Shown piece after piece: positions 13,985 to 26,300 of a DNA stretch of 64,000 nucleotides (its first letter is position 1; every line of letters begins with the position of its first letter). The stretch is taken from the NCBI GenBank assembly GCA_004194705.1, contig SADC01000176.1, positions 1 to 64,000 on the forward strand, in the 5' to 3' direction. The notes beneath the pieces were generated by a model. That model worked only from the letters and a program-made list of their open reading frames with translations. It had not been told where the DNA came from and ran no database searches. The position numbers were made by a program, and so were the translations under genes. The DNA is from Ditylenchus dipsaci. Lineage: Eukaryota > Nematoda > Chromadorea > Rhabditida > Anguinidae.

Positions 13985-14340
13985 CATGTTTTTCAACTCG
14001 GGCCGTGGCAAAAATAGACTCTATATGCATTTTATAATCAAGTGTACTTCTCGGAATCATGTCTAAGGTAAGTGCGTGCGCGCATCTCTAACTCTCAAGC
14101 CCCCTGCGCCCCCTTCGGGGGGAATTATGTTTAAGGGGCGCAGGGGGCTTGGTTGCTTGGGGTTGAGATGCGCACACCCACATACCTTAGACGCAAATCA
14201 CTCGAAAGTGACTCTAGATGCATAAAGAAGTAATTCATACCAAAGCTTCTTTATGCGGTAGGCCCCAGTTAACAAAACTATGTTAAAATTCCATCTTTTT
14301 TGGGTATCCAGGTACCCTTTCACGTTGGATTGCCTTGGGG
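13985..14340. repeat. Hairpin-rich core module, copy a
   Basis: The module contains a strong hairpin. One arm reads CTAAGGTAAGTGCGTGCGCG then CATCTC...AAGCCCCCTGCGCCCC; the other arm is its complement ending CATACCTTAGAC. Smaller hairpins CACTCGAAAGTG and GCATAAAGAAG...CTTCTTTATGC flank it, and then GCGGTAGGCCCCAGTTAAC. The same order of parts is found at 32875-33135, 36470-36760 and 60873-61150, with a partial copy near 40050-40140. Confidence 0.8.
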
Positions 14341-17300
14341 ACCAAGGCAAAAAGTCAAATTTTGGCCAATTTTTTTTTCAAAAAATCCATTTTTTTATGT
14401 GGAAAAATGTCAGACAATATTTTTTTTTGTTTTAAAGCATATAAAAATTACTTAGGAGTCGTTTAATAAACACTATTTTAAAGTAACCACTTAGTCAGTT
14501 AGCCCTGTGGAGCGAGCCGCGTTAATCTCATGCTACGAGAGCTAGACCTAAGACTACGGCAGAATGAGAGAACTCGGTACCGGCCTCACAACCGTTATTT
14601 AAACATCCTTGCTTACGCCAAAAAATCTGCGGAAGCCCTTGGCAAAAATTTTCGAATTTTTTCAGGTTTTTTTGGGCCACCCTGTACATGTGTATCAGGG
14701 AGGAGAATTAAATTATATGAAAAAAGTACATTTTCCAAAAAAAAAGTAGATTTCAACTACTTTTGAAGAAAAAGGTGATTTTATCCAGTGCTTATTGCGA
14801 TTTTGAAAAGAAAAAAGATTTTGGACTAGAATTTTCAAAAAAAAAAAAGAGGTTTGGGGCCTGAAAAAGTACAAATCTTTAAAAAAACTAGAATTCTCAT
14901 TCCTGATGTATATGAGCTATCCAGTTGGTTTTCTGTTTACAAAATTCAGCAAAATTAGACCTTTCAGAAATACAGAAAGTGCTTACTGTTTTGGCGCACC
15001 ATTCGCCCCCCCCCTCCCCCCTCCATCATAACCGTTAAATAGTCCAAGAGATGTGTGGTGGTGCTTTGTTATTATTCCCTCAATTTCCTCCTGAAATGAT
15101 ATGCACAATTTCTTCCATCCAACTGGCCAGCCAGCTTTCAAAGAAAAAGAGGAATTTGACAGTTTAAAACAATGGGGGATAGCAGTAGCACCAATCAAGC
15201 CTTTAAGGCGGCAGGAGGGAATCTCGACGGGATGATTTCTGAGGGCGCTCCATGGTGCTAATACTGGTGTCACCCCATCCACCCACAGCCCATTATTCTT
15301 CATTTGGAGGAGGGGGGGGGGCTGGTGTGAATGGCCAATGATAAATCTTCAGGGGATTTGTTTCAAAATTGTGTGTCTCCTTCCTGCCCTTTCGTCTGCT
15401 TCTCTATGTTGAAGGAGTTAAGTATGGGAGGAGGAGCAGGAAATGGGAATTACAGTGCAAATAAGACTTTTCAAAGGCCTTTGAGATTAATTCAAATGTT
15501 TTCATTTTTTAGTTAAATTATTATTTTGAATATTAAAATTGATTGTAAAAAAATATTATTTGTAACTTGACATTTTGAGACATTGTGAAATTATGTAGTC
15601 GAAAATATTTGGTCAACTAAAAGGATACATTTCTAAGTTTTGAAATCCAAAAGTGAGCAGCACTAAAACCGCAGTCTTGTCCTCCAATAAGCACACACTC
15701 TATTAGTTTGTAAGAAAAGAGGGGTGAAATTTGAACAGATTTTAAATCAGCTTGGTCTTTCTTCTGTTTTGACATTTTTGCAAAAAAGCTGGTTTTCCTC
15801 TGAGGTTTTTGAAATTTTATTGAAAACAATTGTTTTTAGAATTTTCGTATACGAAATAATTCTAAAAAAAAGAAAACTACACGAAAAATGGTTGAAAAGA
15901 TTCAGGGTGATTCTTGACTCTCTGGTATATTTAAAAATAACAAAACATTTCCATTTCTCCTACCAAGACCCCACAACTTCTATTTTGATGTTTTGTCTTA
16001 TTATGCATTTATTCCCTAGGAATAGTTTTGGTAAAAAAACTGAAGTTAAAGGGCCTGCAGCTTTAGCCTTCAATCAATTGATTGGGCTGGAAATTATTTA
16101 GCTTTGGTGTGTTGTTGTTGAATGGCCTAGCTCCTTTCTTCCTTCCAACCTTTTGTAACTAAACTATTTTGTGGTGGTGGTAGCATGGGAAAACTTTTTC
16201 TTCCAAATCTTCAAAGAATATATTTCAATAGATTTACCACTCATTTTGATCCTTTGTTTTTACGGAGTTTTGCCTGTTGATTGTCCACATTGGACCACAC
16301 ACACACAGTCTGTTGTTTTTGTATTCAGTGGTTTTTAATATCACGAAAAAGCATTTTTTTCAATCAAACTCGGCGTTTTGGTTATATATGTTTTTTAAAT
16401 TTCTGATCTTAATTATTATTTTTAATTTTTCATGCCTTTTTCATGTTTTTTTCAAACTTAAACTTCTAATAAAATGTCTATTATTCTTTAATAGACAAAA
16501 AAACCACAATTTGACCGTGTAAGGGGGTTCTAAGGTGATTTCATTTGCTTCCGAAATAATTCTTGTATCTAGTTGGTTAGTTGTGCCTTTTAATTTTTAC
16601 TCAAAAACAAGTTATAGTGACGAAAAAATAGGTGGCTTTTCTTGGCGAAAAAACATTTTTGCTAGGGATTGCGAGTCGGAGCAAGCTGTGATTTCGAGTT
16701 GGAAAATTTGAGAAACCATGTTTTTGCCCATGAAAAAAAATTTACCCAAATAAATCTAATCGAAAAAAAAACAAGTGATTTAAACTCAAACATCCAGTCA
16801 TAAATCATATTTAGTAGTAATAAATAGTTGGTTGTGGTGGATTGAGTGAAGGCCACTCTCCTCCAGTACTGTAAACACTTTTGGCCATAATTGGTCATGA
16901 ATTAAGTTTTGAGTGAGGTTGTGAGTCAATATAGCAGCAAGTGTGATGTATTCATTACACAACATGATGATGGTTAATAATCGCTCAGTCAGCCAACTGA
17001 TTTATTGCTGGCTACATCCTCTGATTATTGTCTATTAGTTTACCATAGTACAGCCACAATATTAAACTATTTTTATGAATGAAAAGTATTTCAAAGCTCT
17101 ATGTGTAAAGATTTTGACTTATTTTGAAAGTAAATGAAAATATCGCAGGAACATTGAGATTATCCAATAATTGCCTATTAAATGTTATATGAAAAGACGT
17201 TTAGAAAATGAGTGAGCAGCGAAAAGGCGCGGCATAACAAAAGGCGGAACTGAACAAAAATTGGCTGAGAGCTAAAGAAAAAAAGAAAGACCACCTTGCA

Positions 17301-17473
17301 CAGAGACACTGAACACGGCAATTTTGCTATCAGAAAAGTTTAGCATAGGAAAAAGTTGCTCTACAGCAAAATAATTTTAAATATTTTCTAATAGTATTTT
17401 TTCGTGGATTTTAAGACTTGCCATGAAGAACAAATTAGATGTCAAATGTGAAACTTTAAAAGTTAGCCGAAGG
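14341..17473. other. AT-rich non-coding region
   Basis: Homopolymer-rich DNA occupies 14341-14980. A more balanced block at about 15000-15310 contains C-runs and no stable frame; it could be a transcribed or regulatory segment. From 15320 to 17473 I see AT-rich DNA with a 125-codon open frame at 15724-16101 that lacks any recognisable domain and is probably chance. Confidence 0.5.
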
Positions 17474-17481
17474 GTGTATAT

Positions 17482-18023
17482 TAGGGTAGCTCGCGGTCGG
17501 TTAATTTGGCCTTACTCGGTTATTGGTTAACCAGATTTTTGCGTACCCGGTTAGTCGGTTGGTTAGTAAAATACCCGGTCAGTTAACTCAAAAAGTCTCA
17601 TGAGTTCCTCAATTAACTTAAGTTTATTTCAACGTATTTTATTTGAGGCACTTTCGCTTTTGCTCACCATCACTTGGTTCCAGCGAGAGGAACTTTCAAA
17701 TTTTTGCAATTTTTCGCGACATGATTTTCTGATAATATTTTGTAATTAAAAACTAGCGAAAATAAGAGACGAAAATATCATATAGCACTTTATTAAAAAT
17801 GATTTCTACTGTTTTTTTCTTCTTCGTAAGAACAAATTTTTTTACAAGATTTTGTTCCAAGTACTACCTTTTTTGAAGCTTATTCTATCCAGTGCATGAA
17901 CCGGAATAACCGACGGTCATTGAACCCGGTTATCGGTCAACCGTTTTTTTCGAACCCGATTATTCGGTCGGTTAATTTTGGCAAAAACCTTGGTCGGTCG
18001 GTTAACCAACGCGAGCTACCCTA
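17482..18023. mobile_element. Non-autonomous hAT-type element, 8-bp TSD
   Basis: The terminal inverted repeats are TAGGGTAGCTCGCG and CGCGAGCTACCCTA. The exact 8-bp direct repeat GTGTATAT flanks both ends (17474-17481 and 18024-18031), which is the hallmark of hAT transposition. Both subterminal regions are full of GGTCGGTTAACC-type words in inverse orientation, probably transposase-binding sites. The internal ~300 bp is AT-rich and non-coding. Confidence 0.9.
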
Positions 18024-18031
18024 GTGTATAT

Positions 18032-19240
18032 CGTGAAAAACCTGAAAATCTCCGAAATTGTGGAGAATAATACAATCCTAGCGAGCAGGCTTTTTGTTGG
18101 CTGCGAGGCTCTTTATTCAAATAAAAAAGTATTTGGCAAAATGTGAATTCTCGTAATTTCTCGGTCTAGGCTATATAAAAATATATCATCAGATATTTTT
18201 GATAAAAAAATGTCGTACCCGGTGGGAGAACCACATTTTTAAGAGAATCGCTAAATTTAGTCTCTCTTTAGACGCAATATTCCGCCAGAGAACGTTCTTC
18301 ACATAGCCTTCTTATAGTGTGTGGCTTCAGCACTCATTTTGAACACCACCTTACACTCTTATATGCAAAGAAATATCCCGTCAAAATTCTACCAATCCAA
18401 AAAGTCATGACTAAATCTCTTGAACTGTTTATAAACGGCCGCCTTATATATGTCACGAAGCTTCAAATTTATAAAGAAGACTTTATCAATAAAGAGGCGT
18501 GCGTCTGTTTACTAAACGCATTTTCGGCTTCCATGGCCTTTGTTTGGGCACTAGGAGTAAGGGCAATGCTTTAGGCCTTTCAAGCTACAAAAAGGCATAA
18601 CGACAGTCATAATAGGCGTCCAATGGTAAATGCTTTCCTCCACCTCAGGCTACCCTGACCCTTTTGTAAACTCATTTTACTTTCAGTATAGAATTTTTTT
18701 CATTATGTTTTATGTTTAATTGAGAATTATTTACAACTTTCTTTCATTTACTGTATAGGAGCATACTAGTCATAGCAAAAAAATGAGAGAAGACTAATTT
18801 TTCTTGGAGCACTCCAGCCATTTTTTGCTTGAAGTCTATGCAAATTGGTTTTTTTCCTTCTTTGCTGTTGACTGAGCTAATAATGGAGGGAATAACAAGT
18901 TTCTAGCTTCCACCCATTGTCCACAACTTGGCAGTTTTTTGCCCTAAATGTTTTGATTGTCTTCGACAAAAAGATAAGCAAGCTTTTCCTAGTAGAAAAC
19001 ACCAAATTCAGATGCTTATTTTGGGAATTTTTAGTCGTGATAGTCGACAGCAGGTCATTTTGAATTACGCACTTCGCTTACTTGAAACTCAAAAGACCAG
19101 GGTCGCCATCCAGAATTTTGAAAACCCTAAACTTTTTCGCCAAAAACCTGGTCAAAAACTGGCATTTTTAGTTAAAAACCTTGTCAAAACAGAGTGGCAA
19201 GAATTGAGCAATAAAATTTGAGATCACATGATTTTTAATG
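18032..19240. other. Non-coding stretch
   Basis: Short open frames at 18317-18574 and 18928-19221 carry no recognisable domain and no supporting splice structure. A pyrimidine tract and AT-rich DNA make up the rest. I see no RNA gene. Confidence 0.4.
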
Positions 19241-19244
19241 CAAT

Positions 19245-19930
19245 TTGAGAAATTGTGAGATTCGAACTGCAAGAAATGCGACCGAAGATTTGCGATTTAT
19301 CTTTATGTACTGCAAGGTTTGCGCCTCACTATATGCAAACCAAGGTATGCGACGCGGAAATTGCACCGCAAGTTTTACGACTGTTAGACAAGAGACTGTG
19401 AAATTTGAACTGCAAGATTTGTGCACGAAGATTTGCACTGCATTTTTTGTACTGCTAGATTTGCTAGATTTTTGCGCCGCCACATTTGTACTGCAGCCAA
19501 AATTGCGTTGCGAGTCTTATGATTGTTAGATAAGACACTGTTAAATTTAAGCTGCAAGATTTGAGACACAAGATTTGCGCTTCATATTTGATTCTTTGAT
19601 TTCGAAGGCTTTTGCAAGTTTTATTTTGAAAGTTTGGTCGCAAAATTTGCAAGTTTTCCGATGTTTTTTGATTATTTTTAAAAAAACCGTGCAATTTTGC
19701 CCATTAAAAATCTTGCGTCGCAAATCTTGCAGTACAAAAAATGCGGCGCAAATCTTGCTTCGCAAACCTTGCAGTTAAATTCTCACATTTTCTCATCTAA
19801 CAGTCGTAATTATTGCAAGGGAAATATTATGGATCTTATATTGGTGTGCAAATCGTGTGACGCAAAATATGTTGTTTGTAAATCATCTGTCGCAATCTTA
19901 TTGCTCAAGTCTTGCGATGCCGCAAAAACA
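19245..19930. mobile_element. FB-like element L: inverted arrays of CTGCAAGATTTGCG
   Basis: The left part (19255-19575) has many copies of CTGCAAGATTTG(C/T)G, organised in a longer repeat of about 135-140 bp marked by ACGACTGTTAGA...AAATTTGAACTGCAAG. The right part (19705-19915) carries the same words inverted (CGCAAATCTTGCAG), including the longer unit. All small open frames here on both strands are by-products of the repeats. No target duplication was identified. Confidence 0.7.
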
Positions 19931-21732
19931 TGGCAAATTGAAAAAAATATAGAAGCTTTTTGAAATCTTGTATTTTGTTAATTATAAATTCGTTTTGTGT
20001 AATGTGTTTATAATCTATACCGTAAACACTTTTGCTTACAATTGCGAGCGTTTATAATTTTATTCTACAGAATCCTAAGTGAAGTGGCCCGAAAATTCGG
20101 AAATCGACCGGGCGAGAGCGGTCAGGCTTTTTTTTGATCACCCTGTATACTGACTCCTACTTTTCGTCTATTCCAATAAAAGCTTTTTTGGTTACTCGAG
20201 GAACATGGTTTTACATCAGTTACTAAAAATACCCCTAATTTCAGCCCCTCCAGTCAAGTTCCCACGGTAAATTAGCCGTCTGAATTGCAGTTGTTGTGAT
20301 AAGTCGATAATCACCGTTACAAACCTAACCAAGGAGGGGAAGTTGTGCTGTAGTAGTAATAGCAGTTTACTGTCCTCTCTTTTCCAATATTAGTCTCTCT
20401 TCTTCCTTGTGTTTTCCTGGGAATTCCTCATTGTTTTTGTGGAGTTGTTGTGTGAAGAAGCAATTAATCGCTTGCCTCAATCAAAGGGCACAGTGGCAAG
20501 TGTGGATTTAAGTCTCATCCACTGCTTGGCCAATCATCTAGGGAATTGCCAGTTAATTTGGTTCGAAATTAGAATAAATAAATTGCTGGATAAAGACAAT
20601 TGATGTTTTGGATTACTGTAAATTACAGTTGACAATAAGGTAAACTATTTGACTAAATTTCTTTGGTTGAAGAATGTGGCGGACTGAAGTGTTTTTTGTG
20701 GGCCTAACTAGGCTGCCTTGCTCACCCTCTAATCATAACAAACACCCACATCATCTGAGATAGATTTAATCGGCGCATCTTTTCGTTTTGATAGGGTTGA
20801 TTTCAAGCGCTGTTTGGTATAATAATTGCATTTATTTTTAATTGGAAGAAAAAAAGCCGCTATTTTGCTGTTTATGCTTTGGGTTGCACAACACCTTTAG
20901 TTTGATGGTTTCTTCAGTGTCCACAAAGAAAATTGAAAGTTCATAGTTTTAAGAAGCACATATTTTGTGACTTTTATGCATGGATCTACAGAAATTAAAG
21001 TTTTCAAATTATTTTTTTATCAAGTCCTTCACTAATTTGAGGCAAAATTGTAAAGATGTGTTTTTTGAAAAAGCAACTAAACTTTCTGATCGTTCCTGAT
21101 TGGAGATTTGTAGCTGACGGCTTGAAATATTGCGATAAAAAATAATTTCTGGTTTTAAAAAGGTGTAAGTGACGTCTCGAAAATGCCTTTCGTACAAAAG
21201 ATGGAAAGACTAATAGATCTTCTCCTTCTTGTGGACAATAGAACCCGCAAGATCTATGAGTCTTAACGCCAAAACTTTTGCTATACAGAAAATATTTGCA
21301 AAGTCGGAACCAGGCTGGCGAAAATTGTAATTAGAAAAGTTGGAATAAAAATTGGGCATGGCGAGAATTCCGCAAGAGACTATTCCGTGGTGCATAATTT
21401 CATAGCGAAGAATTCCGCAGAATGTTTATTTTTACGTCTCTGCTAGGGAAATCCAAATTCAAAGAATCCGGTGTCTGTGTTTTGTCAAAAATAAAAATTC
21501 AGCAAAATTATCTTCCGGGGAATTGTCTTTCGCGAAATTCTCGCCTTTTCACAAATTGTCGGACCCTGAACGCAAACGAACTTGAAGTCGTGTTCTTATA
21601 TCGAGACTAAACTGTAAATTTGCACGCGAAATTGGCGATTTAGACTAAAATTTAATTGATTACCTAGTTAGTTGCTAATTGAAAAGAATTTATTTCTTGA
21701 CTGAAACTTTTCTGTGATAAGATTTATTGGCT
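19931..21732. other. AT-rich non-coding region
   Basis: I find no gene and no clear repeat with identifiable ends. Between about 21360 and 21545 several GAATTCCGC/GCGAAATTCTCGCC-like words hint at another degraded word array. Confidence 0.4.
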
Positions 21733-21972
21733 CTACCGGAGAATCCGGTCCCTTTTTTGGGTTGGTCCCCCCTATTGTTTTTATTGAAAAATGCCTTGGT
21801 CCCCCTGTTGTTCTGAAAGTTATCATGGTTTAGGTGATTATGTTAACTGTAATAACCATGATCGCTGTAATCACCATATTATCATAACTATAATTGACAG
21901 AGAGGACCAAGGCATTTTTCAATAAAAAACAACAGGGGGACCAAGGCAAAAAAGGGACCGATTCTCCGGTAG
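21733..21972. mobile_element. Foldback element, 240 bp
   Basis: The ends read CTACCGGAGAATCCGGTCCC and its near-complement. The arms include CAACAGGGGGACCAAGGCA and AATGCCTTGGTCC, and an inner loop carries CATGATNGCTGTAATCACC-type palindromes. The phrase CCTTGG(T)CCCC...AAGGCA also occurs next to the hairpin module at 14330 and at 32810 and 33190. Confidence 0.8.
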
Positions 21973-22113
21973 ACCGATTTATTCACTGATAATTATTTCC
22001 CTAACACATTTTCCATAATTTCGCATTATATAGACAAAATCAATGTACCATGCAAATGATGTAAATTAACAAATTTTCGTCCTTCTGCACATTTTTTTAA
22101 AATCATTTCAGCC

Positions 22114-22700
22114 AAACAACAGGAAGTGTCTTATTTCTTGTAACTACTAAACATTCCCTCGGATCAAGATCTCTATCGCCGCTCCACCAACAGCTACTAC
22201 ATATCCACCACCCTTGTAAATAAAAATAGGAGGCGGACAAAATAGCCAACACAACAAAAGGGTCTGCTCGAGAACAGCAGCAACGCTTCAAATAACTCTG
22301 CCCTGCTGCTGCTGCCAACAACATTGTTCATTGGGGCAGCGATACCCTGGCTTATAACCCAGAGAAAGGCAGGAGGGAGTGTAAAGGAATGGGGCGGAGG
22401 CAGGAGGAGGATCTTATCGTAACCCAGCATTTGCCTCCTCCCTCCTCCTGCTGGAGTACCGGTTGCTACCTCCTCACTCATGATCTGATTAAGTGGAGGT
22501 TGTGTGCTCCTGTTGGTTTGGAACCATCACCACTACTACTTGTTATTATCAGAGTTGATCAAAGCTGGTGGCAGCAGCCATGATGATGCTATCAGCCGCA
22601 CCACTTGCGGCCAGATATAATCACTTTTGCTCAATTTGATTACCATCTGAGGCTGGCTGGCAACAATATGGCCATGATAGCATCTTATCAATTTGACTGG
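22114..22700 (+). promoter_or_regulatory. Candidate GATA-gene 5' exon/regulatory region with WGATAR cluster
   Basis: A TTTCAG acceptor-like site precedes 22114, and the following 580 bp is much less AT-rich than its surroundings, with CAG-rich and GGAGG-rich tracts typical of a 5' leader or enhancer. Four WGATAR sites lie within 145 bp: TTATCA at 22546, CTATCA at 22589, TGATAG at 22675 and TTATCA at 22685. About 0.3 would be expected by chance. Because the next gene downstream encodes a GATA factor, autoregulation is a natural reading, but it is an inference. Confidence 0.45.
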
Positions 22701-23372
22701 GAGAACATCTTTTTTCGGCGAAGGGACAGCCCCGTTGCCTGGTTTATCACGTGGGGCTGATCTAAACAATCGATAATGGTCTTCTAAAATCTGGAATTTG
22801 AAATTTTTGAAGCCCATATTTTTTTCATTTGTAGTTCACAGTGAAAAAAAAAATTAAATCCAAGGTGCGTGGAATGGTAGCAGAACCTCGACGCATAGGT
22901 ATTTTTACGGCTCAGAGAAGGCTTTGAACAGGGACATTTAAAGTATTTACTACATTTTTTTTGACTTATTATATATATCTTCAGCTAGAAAAGTGTGATT
23001 TGGATTGAATGGATATCTGGGGGGCTGGATTGCCTGAGGCAGGAAGTGCCACAACTCACTGACGAACTCATTTTAATCGCTTCAGGTTCTGCTATTGTTT
23101 TGCTACTATTTGGTGTCACCTGTCCTTTCTTGTTGCTCATATCTTCTTTTAACTATTCCGCAACTTAAAAATTGTGTGTTCTCTCTGATATTCCTTTTTT
23201 TTCGAAACCCACAAATATTTTTTTTACAAAAGACTTTTGGTATGTCAATACTATGTTATCTGTACGTGTTTAGTGCACCACCATTACATATTTTCGGGAT
23301 CTACAAGATACTTTTAATAATTAATAAGCGTTTAGCTTGTGGTCGACATCTTCACCTTCTGTCGCCATCCCA

Positions 23373-26300
23373 ATGACACAAGAGGAGTTCAAATTTGCCG
23401 TGGGGATTCTCAACAACACCAGCAGCAGCAACTGTACATCCATCAACAACAACAAAACCTGCTCAGTCAACAACGCTCCACTATGGAACATAACAATGAT
23501 GCTAGACAACTGGACGTGTCCATGCATCAACAAGAAAATTCACTAGACTCCAGCCATGCAGGCGTCGTACATATTGACGACCATGTTTCTGTGGGAGCTG
23601 AAGCTGGAGAGGAAAATGTAAGTGAAGTCGTCCCACACGAACCACCGCCAATATGTCTTGAAAAAAATTAATTGTAAGCGGGCAAAGCATGGTGGGATTC
23701 AAAAGTAATATTAGGGACCTGAGAACGCACTCCGGTTTACCATGTTGTCGGAAAAGCCCGACATTTAGTCTTAGAAATCAACGCCTCTCTGATGGATATC
23801 AAAAGACGATACTCGACTGGTTATTTTGGTATAGGTCTATTTTGAAACCAACTTTTTATTGAAATCCATTTTTCGAACAATCTGGTTCATTCTCAGGTTT
23901 TTTCTCTATGATTCAAGATTCAAAGACATTCTTCGGATCGCAGCACAGGATTTGAGTCTAAAATTGGTTACGGCGGAGTTCGGAACCTGTTCGCACCAGT
24001 TTTTTTATACATCACAGAAATATGAATTAATTTTTTTCGAAAAGGTCATTACTAGAGAAAATACATTTATTTATAATTATTCAGCTGATGTTCTCTCCAG
24101 TCAAGCAGCCAGCATCAGCCATCTACAATGCCAACACCGCACAGTCAAATCCTGCAAACAACCAAATTTACTACCCAACTCAAATCAAGGCATCCACTGA
24201 TTACAGTAAGCTATACACCACTTTGAGACAGCTCGAAAAAAAATTAACCATGTTCAGTTTCAAATGGAGGTCAGTTGTATGGTGGCCAATTCCTGATCTG
24301 GAACTGCAACCCCACTCAGCATCCAGCTGCTCCTATGGCTAATTTAGGTAATAGTGGTCCAACACAAAATCATTCGGTGGAGAGCTGAATTCGATGGCCA
24401 CAGCCGCTGCTATAGCCCCTGCACACATGTTTGGAGGGGAAGACCCCACAGCCACTACTATGTTCATGGGTTAGTCAATGAATGCAATCAATTACATTTA
24501 TTACGTTTGTATTTCAGCCCAAAACCCTATGAACTACAACTTTTTCCAAAGCAACATGTACGGAGGCGCTCACCAAGACTCCTACTACAACAACCCAGCT
24601 TCGGGCAGCAGCATCATTCCGTGGCCCAGCAACAACAACACCACCATCGTCTCAGCAACTGCAGCAGTGGTGAAGGGAGTAACGCCAACAATGAAGAGGA
24701 AACTGGCTCTGCCACTGCATCTTGTTCTTCTCCGCAAGGTGGTGGAGGCAGTGTGGATGCAGACCACTGCCACTCCCAACACCAAATGATCAAGAGGTTG
24801 AATGCAGGTGATATGGACACGCTTGAAAATGCAACTAATCTGGGCTCTACAGGTGCCAACAGATGTAAAAAGGTAAGTAAAGTTTAGAGACGATTTTACG
24901 GTCTGGGGCTTCAATAATAGTGGATTCGATGCCTTTTTGATAATTCAAATAGTAATTTATCGAAAAAGACAGCATATGAAGTGCAATGACCTTTTGTTTG
25001 AGATACTTAGATAATTTTCAGGGTGCAATTCGGGGTGCAATTAAATCTGCACGATTGAAAAATAATCCTGAAGATTTTTGGAATAAAAAGTGTCCAGCAC
25101 GCATTTAGCGTGTGAAATTCTCACTGCCAGCGATGGACCTTTGACATCTTTTTATCTACAATTTGCCAGAATAATCAAACAAAATTAAAACAAGGAATCT
25201 TGACTCATTTTTCTCATTTTCAGTTTTTTGAATTTCGGTATTCAAGGTCATAAAATTGAATAAATTCAAAGGCACCATGACGCGACCGTAAATAAAAAAA
25301 ATGTTGAGACTCTCAACTTGAGAGAAAAAAGTGTGAAGCCTTTAGTTAGTTGTATCACTCCATTTGATCATAGGCTGTCTACAGACAACAAATGCGTTTT
25401 TTTCTTCTTTAAACTTATCAGTCAATTAATCTTAAAAGGGGTGAGGCTGTTTGCTTTGTGTCTTTTGCTGAAATGCACCAACCAGCCCGCCTTCTGTACT
25501 TTATTTAATGTCATTCCTATAAAAAATTCTATGCTTCGCCACTTTTTTATGAACAAATTTTTGTTCAAGTTTTTTAACTCAAGGCATACTGTATATTTTT
25601 TTCAGCTTCCACAGATGATCGAGAATGTGTCAACTGTGGGGTGTCGCAAACCCCATTATGGCGTCGAGACACCAATGGTCACTACTTGTGCAACGCTTGT
25701 GGACTATACCAAAAGATGAATTCTGGGGCCAGGAGACCACTGGAACGGCCAAAGAAGCGACAGGTCAGTAGTTTTGGCATTTCCAAAATTTGTAAGGAAG
25801 TTGGTTGTGCGCCCTCCCAGTGATAATAAATAAAAAAGGCGTTGAGGAATAATAGCCCAGTGGCTCAGTGGGAGAGGAGAGGAAGCCCGAAAGTTAGTGG
25901 TGGGCTCCCTCTGGAGATTTTGTTTTTTCTCGACTTTTACCAATTTTTCAAATTGACCTCCCACCTCCATTCTGATCCTTGAATGACTGTATTCCAACAA
26001 TTTATGCTTTTCATTCAAATAATTGCACACATTCACCTGTAATTCTTTGGGTATTGGCAAACAAAATGTGATTGTGTGGGGTAATAACACCCTCTTCTTT
26101 AGCAACATAAGCCGAAAAGGAAGCTCTTTGGCGCATGTGCATCTCATTTCCTCCGCTTCTTTCCCCAAGCCATTTTTTGATTACCGAAAAGGCAGGGATG
26201 TGCCTTAATGTAATAATTGGTTGGCAGGTCGAGGAAGTTGGGTTAGTTTATGCAAAGGGGCAGCTAAGTCAGTTTGTTGGTGCATGACAGCCAAGGGGGT

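Noticed and set aside
15724..16101. 125-codon open frame on the plus strand
   Set aside because: The composition follows the local AT-rich DNA, no domain or motif is visible, and no splice or polyadenylation context supports it.
22103..22481. Minus-strand open frames over the GATA upstream island
   Set aside because: They are opposite to a GC-richer, CAG-rich segment that fits a 5' leader or enhancer, and show no recognisable protein.
24585..24914. Minus-strand frames opposite the GATA N-terminal exon
   Set aside because: They are shadows of the Gln/His-rich repeats of the plus-strand exon.
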